This document shows, in pieces, positions 1-11,600 of a stretch of 64,000 bases of DNA (positions are counted from its first letter, which is position 1; the number at the start of each line of letters is the position of its first letter). Location of the stretch: positions 34,175-98,174 of the forward strand of contig BMAT01001291.1 of NCBI GenBank assembly GCA_019649035.1, read 5' to 3'. The notes under the pieces were generated by a model. The model worked only from the letters and a program-made list of their open reading frames with translations, was not told where the DNA came from and did not search any database. This DNA comes from Elysia marginata. Its lineage: Eukaryota > Mollusca > Gastropoda > Plakobranchidae. A program made the position numbers and the translations under genes.

Positions 1-26
1 AAAAAAAAAAAAAAAAAAAAAAAAAA
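1..26. repeat. poly(A) run at window edge
   Basis: 26 A in a row at the start of the window. It could be the tail of a retroposed element lying to the left; its source is out of view. Confidence 0.7.
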
Positions 27-149
27 CACGTAGGAAAATTTAATTTTGACGCACGGTCAAAGAGTGCAATGACAAAAGTTTGAGACTAAAATAGACCCTA
101 ATAATATCAAGGGCATGGTTCGTGTCTTTGATGTATTGTATATTGGTAG

Positions 150-765
150 TGTTCCTCTATTAATAGTTCCACGATCAAATTAAAGATGTCGTAGACCGAA
201 AACCCAGCCCCAAATCCGGTTGCATCAAATCACAGAGCGGACAGATCCTGATGGACATTGATGACATCCTGAAGAAATGGTCACAATACGTCGAGGAATT
301 GTTGATCACGTAAGAGGCCCCCGACCCCCGATTCGGAATAATGAAGGTCCCCCCCCCCATTATGGAAGAAGTTCGAAATGCAATCAGTCCTCATTCCTCA
401 AGGCATACACGTGGTTCGTCTTGGTGTACGGCAGCGAATGCTCGACAATAAATTAGCAAAGAAATGGAGAAACATTTGCTGGCCATCGAAATAATTAGGC
501 ATGGTTTCTCCGTAGAACTTTTAGAATCTCATGGACAGAGAAGAAAACAAACGGAGAAGTCTTGCGCCTGGTCGGAACAGATAGGTCACTGTTGCGACTG
601 ATAAGAAAGAGACAAATGGAATATTTTTCGGCCATATAAATTATAGACATGACGGTCTGGAAAAACTAAAGCTGCACGGGTAAGTGGAAGGAAGACGCGC
701 TCGCCTTTGCCACAGTCAGATGTTATGTTTTCGTAGCAGAAGAAGCCACAGGTATGCCTAAGATA
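150..765 (+). mobile_element. decayed LINE (reverse-transcriptase ORF) with internal deletion
   Basis: Broken + strand reading gives IDDILKKWSQYVEELL and a later IMEEVRNAI, the pre-RT linker of animal endonuclease-reverse transcriptase LINEs (usual form: ILKRWAEYIEELF ... EEVEKAI). Shortly after, near 410, it resumes at the far end of the same protein: WFVLVYGSE, then RISWTEKKTNGEVLRLVGTD and RSLLRLIRKRQMEYF. The fingers, palm and YADD part is absent, so most of the RT was deleted. Frameshifts and stops are present. A GAT-rich tract follows at the 3' side. Identified from remembered family motifs; exact clade not assigned. Confidence 0.75.
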
Positions 766-801
766 ATAATGGTGATGAGGATGACGATGATGATGATGAC
801 T
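765..801. repeat. GAT-rich microsatellite
   Basis: Imperfect GAT/GAC trinucleotide run directly 3' of the LINE remnant; may be the decayed tail of that element. Confidence 0.6.
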
Positions 802-3088
802 CTGACAGACTGAAGACAGAGAGGCTTGGAAATCACTGATCGTTGATGTCTGCGCCAGACATGACACCTGAACTGAAAATAATGTAAAAGCTGAAGACCA
901 CATTTTTCGCCTATCATTATAGACCTCTGTGGATCTAGTAGAAAACCGAAACGGAAGTAAGACGTTCTTCCCATGGCCTCCGATCAAAATGGTGGTGATT
1001 TTAAACAGTAGAAACTACATGTAATCTAGTTTCACGACGGGAGGTAGCAGTTTTAGTAGAATCTAGAATCTAGTTCTAAGCTTCGAATTCAATTTGAGAT
1101 TGTGAGAATTTTAATGCTTTTATCGCGAGTTCAATAACGGCACTGGATAAGTTTCGCGGTCCCGTCCATGGTGATTGAAAGATTTTAAAGGTATGAAATT
1201 AGCAGTGGGGTCCTGGGGAGCTAGATCTAGATCTAGAATCTATAGACTTGATAAGTTGATATCTAGATCTAGGCAGTAGCGAGTAGAGATATAAGGCTTT
1301 TTACTTTAGAATGAAGTGAAACAACCGAAATGTATGCCTTGGAGACTCAAAGAGTTAAGTATGATTCGAACCTTCTCAGGCTTCTGACTGTTTTGGCACC
1401 CACCCCCTTCTTGCCATAATTTCAGTCACCCATCCCGGATCCAGATCTAGCATTGAGTTATCTAAAGACTTATATTTGAACAACTGCTCTCCGTATCTAG
1501 ATCTAGTCTAGACTTTGCCAGGTCGGTAGAAATGTATTGATCGACTAGGCCTACTTTAACAAATTCTAAAACCCACTCTCTGGGGAAAGGAAAGAATCTT
1601 TAGGATTTCTTTTCGAACTGGCATCCTTGCACCGCAAATGTTCAACTTCAAGAGTGCCTAGCCTTGACGGTTTGAGTTGAGACTGACAAAATGTCGTAAA
1701 TCTGTGGGTTGTGGTGGAGGACAAAGTATTTTCAGAAATTTGAAAGAATTAGAAACTACATGTAACACATTATTGTCATGGTTAAATGATCATGATGTGA
1801 TGTTTATATGAGTTTCACAACCGACAGATTTTCAATTATGAATTTTTTCGTTTATTTCTTTTGAACCATTTAAGGATAAAATTTTAAACTGTAATAAATA
1901 CTACTAAATCATGGGGATAATCCTGGCAATGGCATTGGGCCGCCAACAAGACTGACAAAGTGAGGGAGATTATGATTTTTAACACCAGCGGGCCAATCCC
2001 AGGATTTAAGCCAAATCATGATATAGATGATCTAGTTTGAGGACGTGGATACAACTTTCAAGGCGAGAGCTTTCTTATGACAGCCTTTCTTTCTTTGCTA
2101 TGCCTTTTAGTTTTAAAAATTATACTTTGTCCACCATCACTTGTACCGACAAAATCGCAACCTTTTGTCACAGCCTCAGTTGACAAAATACAGAAAAAAT
2201 CCACCAATCTTGAGAATTTTAATCTAGATATAGCTGAAGACTAAAAGTATGATTAAAATATATATGAATGGCGGTTAGATATGGGTTTAATAGATAGAAT
2301 CATCATCATTAAATCCATGGGCTTTATTTGACAGCCAGAGGCAATAGATCTGACTGACTCTATGAGTCTATAGATAGATTTCAATTTTATTGATCCAGAT
2401 CGTGATCTACAAAAACTGCCCCATTCTCTTCATTGAATCATCAAGACCAAATAGATGACACCATGAAAGTTAACCACTGCTGGACAGTGGACTTTAGTTA
2501 CTGTTGGTAATGGTAGCATTATTTGCTCCAGAGTGACAATATAACATTACAATTAACGCGCTGTTAATTGCTACAGAGTAAAGACATTTAAATTTAGCAC
2601 TTGGGATTATATAGGGCAATCTGATTGGTTTCCACCGTCAGTGACCTTCGTGACTGTGACCTATCACCCAAGACTTGTCTATCTCCCTCTCTTTTTCTAT
2701 CTCTTTTGCTATCTTGTCTTTCTATCCATTGATCTAGTCTATAGATCTAGAACCGAGGCCCTGTTTCTCATAAATTCTGTAAGTCGCTCTGGTTTAGATC
2801 TAGACATAAAAAAAAATCACCACATGACATAACTTACAGTTACATTTAAGACAATTGAATTTAAAAACAAAAGAAAAACTCAAACATTTTCCCTATATGC
2901 AGCTCTCCACCTTGTAATGTTAGGTTGGATCTTGTAGACTAATGATGAAGTGAAAGAACGAACCAAAGAACTGAGACATACAAGACACTGACAAGACAAG
3001 TTTTCGTTTTGAATCTTTGCCTCTGAGTTCTTCTCACTCAGCTCTGTAGCAATTAACGGCACGTTTATTTTTATGTCGCCACTCACCC
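802..3088. other. intergenic, no gene seen
   Basis: No coding signal recognised. Contains repeated TCTAGA/AGATCT palindromic runs (around 1220-1275, 1440-1510, 2380-2410 and 2735-2805) and a diverged copy of repeat family B. Confidence 0.6.
1173..1430 (+). repeat. interspersed repeat family B, diverged copy
   Basis: GATTGAAAGATTTTAAAGG and the following ATGAAATTAGCAGTGG match the copy at 32365 almost base for base. After a diverged middle rich in TCTAGA, the ATTCGAACCTTCTC ... GGCACCCACCCCCTTCTTGCC part aligns to 32450-32510. Name 'family B' is mine, for this window only. Confidence 0.55.
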
Positions 3089-3440
3089 GTAGTAGAAATG
3101 ATGACAGCAGTAGTACTACTAGTGGTAGTGGTAATAGTAGTAGAAGTAGTAGTAGTACTTTTAGTAGTGGTACATAAGTAGAACTAGTAGTAGTAGTGGT
3201 AGTTCTAGTAGTGGCAGTAGACGTATTAGTGGAGAAGTAATATTGTTAGCGGTAGTAGTAGTAATGGTCACAGTAGTGGTATTAGTGGCAGCGGTAGTAA
3301 TATTAGTGGTAGCAGTAGGAGTAGATGTAGTGGTAGTAGCGGTAGCAGTAGCAGTACCACTAGTAGTAACTATAGAATTAGTGGTAGCAGTAGTTGTAAA
3401 AGTAGCAGTAGTACTAGTAGTAGTAATAATAATAATAAAT
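3089..3440. repeat. degenerate AGT trinucleotide array
   Basis: About 350 bases of interrupted AGT/GGT/AGC triplets. Open frames on both strands here are Val-rich or Thr-rich triplet artefacts, not genes. Confidence 0.9.
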
Positions 3441-3644
3441 ATAATTTTGTAGTGCGCATTGCGCTCTAGCATACAAACCTGCAGCTGAACTCATTCAAAA
3501 AGAATGCTCTATGCGCATAGAAAATGTAGATCATAGTCTTCCACCGCCACAGGCAGTCTCAAGACTTTACATTTCCCCCAGCAGGCCAATACACACCAAA
3601 GCAAATTCAACTCATATTTCAGAGCATTACAGCACGGCTGCCTA

Positions 3645-3840
3645 TTAGTAGTAGATCTATATGAATGCAGTGTTATAGGCTAAACAAATACCAAATCGGG
3701 CGACACCGGATCTAGGCCTTCACGACGGAGTGGGCACTTTTTTTTACTATAGATGTCTTGCCCAAAAATGATACACGACTTACAATTTGTATACAAATAG
3801 CGACGTACCGGAAAGGCTGTGTATGTCAAATTATGAGAGA
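3645..3840 (-). repeat. interspersed repeat family E, copy 1
   Basis: Aligns to 26252-26442 in the same orientation: GGCTAAACAA, AAATCGGGC, CTACTAT, and the perfect ACAATTTGTATACAAATAGCGA block (given here in parts 3783-3802). Each copy starts on the + strand with a few AGT triplets; read on the minus strand this is a CTA tail, so I place the 3' end at the low coordinate. SINE-like in size, but no A/B box seen. Confidence 0.65.
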
Positions 3841-4438
3841 CTTAATTACAGCCAATTAACAGTTAAATACACTTATAATAGCCCTCTGGAGTTCTGATGT
3901 CAAATCTAATCTCAAGTACAAAAATATTGACTTTTGAAAAATATCTGTGATCTGTAAAACTGGAGGGAAACCTAGGCCTATCAATCATGGTCACATGCAA
4001 AATGTACCATCTTTTTCCAATTCCATTGAAGTACGAGTATTACATTAAAGTACTTTGTTCCCCATTGCAAATGATAGGCTTTTACAAGTCTCATTTTGTC
4101 AGTCTCATCTATAGAGGTGACAAAATAGAATCAACAAGGCATTTGAAAATTGTCATGATGGCTTGTCTAACTAAATTTTGTAGATCTATAGCTAGGTACT
4201 GGTATGCATAACTTTGGCACAGGATACGGATTGCTCAATACAACTTATTCGAGTTAAAAGTTGTTTCATAACATCATTTTGTGCTGCAGGAAGATGAATT
4301 TAAAATAATTCAGTGTATTTCTTCCTGTTGTAGGAAAATGTACAGAGTTCCTTTAAAGAAAAAACTCCCACCATTACATGCTGTAACTGTAAGTGACATT
4401 GGATGATGGACTGAGTTTCAGCTTGGCAATTTAAACTA
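3841..4438. other. intergenic, nothing recognised
   Basis: AT-rich unique sequence; the 74-residue open frame at 3987-4211 has no recognisable motif and ordinary intergenic composition. Confidence 0.5.
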
Positions 4439-4500
4439 CAGTTGAACCTGTCTAGATAACCACCTGTCTGAGATGACAACCTGTATTAGGACCATTCCAA
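4439..4500 (+). mobile_element. possible pogo/Tigger-like terminal fragment
   Basis: CAGTTGAACCTGTCTAGATA then ACCACCTGTCTGAGATGAC resembles the CAGTTGAACCTGTCTATAAC / GACCACCTGT termini I recall for invertebrate pogo-like transposons. No matching right end was found, so this is a fragment at best. Confidence 0.35.
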
Positions 4501-6600
4501 TTCAGAGAAGTAGTTTTTGTCAAAATTTCAAATGCCACTCACAGTCTTTTTCTGGTTTATCTATGAAAACAAAAAGGCCGAAGTTTCAGAATCAATACTT
4601 GTTAACAAAATATTAGGTATCTTAACTTGTTTTTCAGCCATGGCCTTTTGGTCATTTTTTTTTTTTCACAAAATCAGAAGAAAAAGATGGCACAGACAAT
4701 GGTTCAAATTTTGTTAAATACTAATATTGCAACAGAAGACAACACCACATTTTTGTGAAGTTGATATGTCAGTCCAATGTATTTCAAGCAAAACTTTCTT
4801 ATTGCAGCAGATTCTGTTGATGTCTCTGTCAGCCAAAGTAAGCCATGTAAGTTAAGTGACGCAAAAGACACCTTTTTTAGGTTTGAGCAGAGCATACTTG
4901 AAGCAATTTAGAGTCATTTTATTTTCAAAGCTAACACATGGTATGCTATCATGTGCATAACTATCAAAGACGTTTTGTTGCACGTATTTAGAATAATGTC
5001 ACCCTGAAAAGGTGTAAGTTACGTGACAGAAAATGTGTAAGTTACATAACACTGAATCAAACACAAAAAGTCAACACTGCTGTATTCAAACTTGCACTGT
5101 CCCTAGCTGGCAATTCTTCACTCCACTCAGGACAAAGTCTGAATCATTTCTGCCATCTTCTGGTACAGGAGGGTTGAGTTTTTTGTTGATGAACTGATTT
5201 CTGTTGTGAAAAAATGTATAGTACATCCTCTCTGAGCCCTCTTCTTCTTCTATACTCCTCTTATGTTTTGACATTTATCTCACTCATTTCATGTACTCAA
5301 AAGCTGCATTATGCCCTATCTCATCTGATTCAATTTCACCTCTGCACTCTCTCTCTCTGACCATATGACTATGTGCATCATACCTCTGTTCAAACTCTAA
5401 CTGATTTTTCTCCATACAATAACAATTCATTATGACCAGTCAGTAGGCCATCTCTCTAGACATTTGAGTGTACACTCGTGGTCCCTGGAGCTTCTTTGAC
5501 ATTATGATTATCCAATAGGTTTGCTTCTTCTATTGTAACAATTTTGAATACCCATAAAAACAAATATTTTTTTCCTAGAGTGAACTCGCAACGACTGCAA
5601 ATTTCATCGGACAAAAATGTTACTGCTTTTGCTCTTTCTAGCTTTACTGACTCATCATGACTTGGCCTTCCCCTCAATGCAATGTACCACCCCTTTCCCA
5701 TTCGAATTGGCTAGGAAGTTCCTATGGAATTCAGTTTTCTAGAGATTAATTTCATTAAATTGCTTCAGAAGTTCATGCGAAATGTGAAGGCTGAAGGGTT
5801 TTTCATATTTGGCAGGACTATAAGGGGAAAAAAAGCAAAAAGTTTACTTAGTCTGGCAATGTCTACACTTCATGAAATCTTTCTCTCGCACACTCCACAT
5901 CACCTAGTCACATTTTACATTGTCAACCCTCTCATCCACAAATATTTCCCTGAATTTTCAGTGTTCAAATTCTCTCTCCGAACATTCATGCACTACAGTT
6001 TCACTCTCACACAAATAGTCAGTCCAAATGTTGTTGCAGTTGGTCAATCCCAGACCCTTCTACGACAAAACAAGTTTCTAATGGATAAGGCACCCCATGA
6101 TAAGAGTTATTTCAATGGGAGATAGTGAAAGGGGTCCACTTTGCAGTGGCCATTCAGAGGTAAGTTATGTGATGCCAAAAATGTAAGTTACGTGACACTG
6201 CAAGAACTCAAACTATCAAGTTGCTGTGCAGTTTGCAGGCTAGTTGTAAAGTTTGAAGTGTAGAAAAATGGTTGTTCCAGATATATAATAAGGAAAAAAC
6301 TTTTAAATGTCTCACAATTCACAGAGTTTGACCTTTTTCGTGAAAAATAAAAAATGGCTGTTTTTTTTCTGCCGCAAGTTACGTGGCGTTATGTTATCTT
6401 CAGAAAACACTCCAATATGACACACAGTGGCCTTACATTTGGTATCAGTACATAGAAAACTGGTTCAATTTTGTTATGGAAAAAAACAGAGTGGTAGTAA
6501 ACCCCTCTGATTTCTCATAAATCATCTGCAAAGAGAAAAAAATACCTCTGAAATGTAAGTTACCTGACATGAAATGGCCTATTAGCAACCACTTTTCTAC
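4501..6600. other. motif field A (GTTAC-GTGAC), possible decayed element
   Basis: Holds seven to eight copies of a core close to TGTAAGTTACGTGACA: 4846, 5012, 5035, 6160, 6182, 6374, 6553, with a weaker one near 4388. Between them is AT-rich sequence with short unrelated open frames on both strands (81 residues 5456-5701 minus, 133 residues 5724-6125 plus) in which I recognise nothing. May be a decayed transposon or an old coding unit on the minus strand, where the motif reads HVTY. Confidence 0.4.
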
Positions 6601-7076
6601 AACTCCCTTGCGTTAAAAAAAGGATTTTTTTGATAATCTGCATGGCACCCACCTTACCATTGCAACCGCTGGCAGCTTTTTATCACAATATTCTTTACAA
6701 AACATGAGCAACACGACTTGTCTTCACCTGAGATAAACTAATTAGTCGCCATCCTGTACTTCAAATTGTGCGACAATACCCTAGCTACCTTTTTTTTTAT
6801 TTTGTGATATAAAACTTCTGCGACCAGATAAACATTCCTAACCATGCTGACCATTTGCTTAAATGAAGTAAATGGAAACTTCGCAGGGAAAGTTGTTTGC
6901 AACAGAATTAAAAGAAACTGAATCATGGCTGCCCAACACGATCACAATCATAGTTGATTTTCAATGGTCGCCTTGGGCATGTTTAACTGTACTTCATATA
7001 GCATAGATTCCATACAATTTCTAGAAACCAAATCAATTGAAGATGAATCTGATTGGCCTTGAGAAGTCAACAAAAG
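6601..7076. other. intergenic, nothing recognised
   Basis: AT-rich unique sequence with no coding or repeat signature beyond the target-site copy at its end. Confidence 0.5.
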
Positions 7077-7090
7077 TGCTGTTTTGAATA

Positions 7091-7317
7091 AAAGGTAGTC
7101 CCATACTCGACATGAGCGTAGAGGAACAAGGAGCAGGGTCCTTGTTTTTCTAGGCACACGGCATAGTGAGGTAGTTTGCCATTGCTTTCTCGCCAAGAGA
7201 CCTAGCTACCCATCAAGTGCTGGGTAGGCATAGGGGAGCAAATAAAATTTAGCCCGAACTGGGGATCGAACCCGGGACCTCTCAGATAGCGGTCAACCGC
7301 CCTACCGATTGCGCCAC
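7091..7317 (-). mobile_element. tRNA-derived SINE (family A), full length with target duplication
   Basis: On the minus strand the 5' end reads GCAGTGGCGCAATCGGTAGG (A box region) and then GGTTCGATCCC (B box, + coordinates 7262-7272), a tRNA-like head. The body ends CATGTCGAGTATGGGACTAC plus CTTTT. It is flanked by a perfect 14-bp duplication TGCTGTTTTGAATA at 7077-7090 and 7318-7331, which fixes both ends and shows target-primed insertion. Confidence 0.9.
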
Positions 7318-7331
7318 TGCTGTTTTGAATA

Positions 7332-8434
7332 CATGACAATATTTCTATTCATGATACCTTAGATGAGTAAATGTTTTATGTTCAATGCATTTATATTGTC
7401 AACCTTCATAAGTTACTCATTAAAATATGGTACCATTTAATCCAATGTATTTGTTATGGATCAAAACATCAATATTTGTAGTTTAACTCTACAAAAATAA
7501 AACAAATATGAATCAAGATTTACTATCATTTAGGCAGCTTGACACAGAAGTACATGAACAACCACTGAGTTACAATAGTAATTCATGAATGCCACAGCAG
7601 CTACTTTAAAAAAAAATGATGCTTAAATTTATCCCCAATCCCCTGTCTGCAGAAAATGAGAGAAAATTCACAAACAATTATAATGAAAACATTAGACTTC
7701 AGAAACAAATTCAACTAAAAAAATATGGTTTTAAAGTATTTATTTCCTTACTAAATTGGTTGGAAAAACTTTTCAGAGGATTATGATATTTTCAAGCAAT
7801 TTTTTTTCTCCAAAGTTTAAAAAAGAATGAAGATAAATTAACCTAAAAAGCTTGATTTGATCATCTTATCAGCCGTAAAAAAAGCGGGGAGTTTTTTTTA
7901 GAACTAACACCTACCCTACTGTATTAAAGAAAGGATGTTGCAAGGCTTCTAATGTTAATAAAAAATAGTTCAAAATGCTCAGTGTCTTTATTGATGTCTT
8001 AGATTAGTTTGAAATATTCTTATGTCAATTTAGTTGTGATCTTAAGCTATTCTAATTTGGAACTGTTTGATGGCAAATATTTACAGAACCAGCCATAATT
8101 TCCAGGCAAAGCTAGTGCTTGTTCAAAATATCTTTTCACCTTTTGTTTTTACTGGGATTAAATTTTACATTCTTGAAAGTGGAAAAAAATCTTGAAATTA
8201 ATTTTAAACACTGTTAGTATTTCAACTGACCTGTTTGTATGGTTGTAAGAATAAATGTAGGGTATGTTTTCAAGAAGAACTATAGGGCATGTTTAGCAAG
8301 TTTTGTACTTTTTGAATGAAGAAATGAGCTTTTAATAAAAATTATCTTGAAACTCGTCATGCATCAAATCATTTGATTTTCAACTTTCATGTGATAATGT
8401 GTCAAATACCTTTTCTTCTATTTTTTTTTTTTAG
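7332..8434. other. haspin 5' flank / probable first intron
   Basis: Very AT-rich, no coding signal. Since 8433-8434 is a good splice acceptor, some of this is probably an intron downstream of an unidentified 5' UTR exon. I could not place a promoter. Confidence 0.5.
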
Positions 8435-8488
8435 TATTTGTAGTACAATGCACATGGATCTGTTTTAAAAGAGTGCATCTGAGGCACA

Positions 8489-8631
8489 ATGCCGACTACA
8501 TATTGGAAGAAGACTCAGAAAAAGAAGGATGGATTTGATGCTGTTGTGGGTGACACAGAAAACACACCTCAAGTTACAGCAGAGTGTGCTAAAAATGTCA
8601 GAATTGGCAAAGAAAATATTCATCCCCAAAG
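8489..8631 (+). CDS. haspin: haspin coding exon 1 (N-terminus)
   Basis: Encodes 47 residues plus two bases, starting MPTTYWKKTQKKKDGF and ending KENIHPQ, followed by donor GGTAGAT. A strong polypyrimidine tract and AG at 8433-8434 lie upstream, so this exon probably begins at 8435 and a non-coding 5' exon lies further up. Start chosen because TGA at 8480-8482 closes the frame. The TYWKK basic start resembles the Tyr-Gly-Arg type motif near the N-terminus of other haspins that binds the cohesin factor Pds5, but Gly is replaced by Trp. Confidence 0.8.
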
Positions 8632-11600
8632 GTAGATATTTATCTATTTTTGTTTTTTTTTCTTAAAAATAACTAGTAATCTACTCCAAGTCCAACTTGA
8701 TGTCCATTCTTTTATGTGTGTAAAAGATGAAGTTTGAAATGTAAGTTAAAACATATCCATGGTTGTTAAAAAAAAAAAGCAAACTTAAAGAATGACATTT
8801 CAAAGAAAGACTGTGATCCAAAGAATTGAAACTATCTGTTAAAGGATTCAAACATAACTCAGTTGTACTTTCCATCTCCACATCATCATGAATCACTAAC
8901 ATTTAACATGTTTAAAAAGTAAACTTTTAAGAAATTTTTTTCCAATTAAACCGTATACATGGTCACATTCCAAGTTATTTTTACACCTGAGCATACATAC
9001 AAGGCTTTCTAATTCTAAGCTTCTCTCAAGGTGTGCAAAAGTGTGTAAGTCAAATCAAAGGCGTGGTACTGATCCTTATGCAAATGACGTTGCTAGATGA
9101 TCTTTCGCTAATCAACACAATTGAGCAAACATTGATAATCAGCTCTTATTATTGTGCTCAAAGTTAATTTTTAGCGGGGGCCTGGTGGCATTCAATTTTT
9201 GTACCTTTTGATCGAAAGGTTTTAAAGGTTTAGAATCAGCAATGAAGAGAGGTAGACTTTAAGCGGAAATTCCCGAAATATCTGCCTTTAGCATGACTTG
9301 AACCTTCGACTTAAAGTAGCTTCAGCACCCACTGCCTTCCCACTGAGAGAAACATAGCTTATACCATGTCGCCACTAGGCTTCTTTAAAAAAGGAGTTTC
9401 ATGGCGAAGCAACTTGCGTATTTAAACGAGAAGATCCAAATCGCACAAAAGGCAACCATCGAATCCGGAAGGGCACCAATACAATGATCAACAACAATCA
9501 CAGAGAACAAACGATAACATTCAATATTATAGATGCATTGTATAAAGTATTATGGTTAAGCATTGGTACCCCTCCAGTGCTTCTGGATTCAATGGTTGCC
9601 TTTGAGGTAATTTGGACTTCTTGTTTTAGTAAACGAGTCAAGAGTCTGTTGATGGCACATTGGCTGCCTCCACTATTTATTCTGATCTCTAGATCTATAA
9701 TTTATATGAGACATACTTTAAATGTTATGATCGTTTGTTCTCTGTTTGTTGTTTATGGCTAAGTGTTGGTGCCTTTCTGGATGCAATGGTTGGCGCGATT
9801 TGCATCTCCTGTTTAACTTTAACCTTTTGAACCCGTATGCCCGGTTAACCGGGCAAGGGCAATAAGTCCTATATACCGTATGCCCGCTTAACCGGGCAGC
9901 CACACCCCCTCCAATTTGGTTGGTCTTTAATAGTCCAATTAGGAAAAAAAGTACATTTTGCCCTGAATGACTGTGAAGAAGTGAAAGTAAACAAAACAGA
10001 AACCACTTCATGTTGTTTATCTTCAAGTTTTGTAAAGTTTTCAAGTATGAAGCGGTCTATGGAACCAGGGTCTTCTGGTGCTAAACAGCCTAGAATTTCA
10101 GCTAAGCAGGCCAGAGAAATGCTTTTTTATCTTGATGAGGAAATTGAATTAGATGATAATTATCCAGACAGTGATCTAGAGTCTGTTAGTTCTTGAGATG
10201 AACCTGACAATTCTGACTCTAGAAGCTGAAAATAGATCTAGATCTAGACCTAAAGTAGTAGTGCTGTTGATTCTAGACCTGGACCTGTAGACCTAGGTGG
10301 GCGTATGTCAAGAGAGGCTCTAGATGCTAGTCAGACTGGCACAATAAAGTGGATTATTGGCAATAAATCAAGGTAAGCCAAAACACTACTACTTTGTATC
10401 ATTTCAGGACACTAGTTTGAGTGAAGAATGTGCATTAATATGACGCTTGATCTACTATGTCATGATAATATAATAGCCAAATTTCCTATGGGAGGCCAGG
10501 TCGAGGGTGCTGTTTGGGTGCAGGGGGCCAGGGTTCAAAGGGTTAAGGTAAGTCGCTTTAAAGAGAGGCTAAGCAAGGACCTTTGCCATAAAACTTCTTT
10601 TTTTAAGAAGCATTACAACAGGCAACATTGCATGGGCCTTTTTCAAAATTTCCGCCAAATGGGAGGTTGCCATTTGATAAAAAATCTTACTATTTGATAA
10701 GGGCTCTAAATTTTTTGTCAGTTGAGATGCAAGTTTGGGCTATTTATATATTGTTGAAATTTTGAGGCTTAACACACAAGGAAGTAGATTTTTCACAGCA
10801 GAGTGAAAAAGTTCGAGACGTTCAAAGAAGAGTCACACCTGTTACAATCATTAAACCACTCGGAATCTATATTTTGTCAAATACAAAATAAATTGCTTTT
10901 TGGTATTAAGATGTATCAAATCTCGTGAAACAAAATTATAATTTGTTCTTGTTTTCATTGTGTTTTTTTTTTGTTTTTGGCCTCTATTTGTAATGGGGTT
11001 TTGAAATCGTCATTAAAATTATTGCAATTAAGTATTTTCTAACCTACACAAAATTTTCCATCATTGAAATTCTTTAAATTAGTATAACTAATATAATATG
11101 TTTACCTAGAGCAAAACAAATAGAAATGAGGAAAAAATGAGTTAGTTGCTTATTAATTCTATTTAATTTGTGTGTTGTGGGAGTGACCAGCCCGTTACAG
11201 GAGTAACTGGTCTGTTATGGGAGGAACATGCAATATTAGTTGTTACAGGAGTGACATATTGTGCCAACAATTTTTTTGAGTGTTTTATATCATTAGTGTT
11301 CTCAGCTATCTAAAAGGTGTGTGTCCATTAGATGAAAAGCCATACTGTAGTGTCCACAGCTTTTCAAATGCCAAGACAAAAATAAAGAAACATAGGTTAC
11401 AGGTGTGACAGAATCAGATTGTATTGTTAAGTGCAAGTGCGGCACCCCTCTGACTAGGTGTATATGGGTTATAGGGGTCCCATGGTGGATTTTCAGATTT
11501 GTTGAAATTATGAAAGTTTATCTTTTTTCTCAACACAGTGGTAGCGCGTTTTTAATCCTAAGGCACCTATCATTTTTTAAAAATAATTTTTTAGATAATA

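Larger units (their letters stand above)
9823..10542 (+). mobile_element. piggyBac-type transposon, internally deleted
   Basis: Termini CCTTTTGAACCC (9823-9834) and GGGTTCAAAGGG (10531-10542) are inverted repeats with one mismatch, flanked by TTAA at 9819-9822 and 10543-10546, the target site used by piggyBac. Inside is an acidic N-terminal-like peptide (10047-10196, with LDEEIELDDNYPDSDLESVS), typical of piggyBac transposase starts, then stop-containing sequence up to a donor-like AAGGTAAGCC at 10371. No catalytic DDD domain remains, so the element cannot move by itself. It sits inside repeat family B copy 3. Confidence 0.8.

Noticed and set aside
3161-3472. 103-residue Thr-rich frame (minus)
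   Set aside because: AGT array artefact; the plus strand gives an equally long Val-rich frame.
7245-7317. tRNA gene on the minus strand
   Set aside because: It is the head of a 227-base SINE bounded by a 14-base target duplication.
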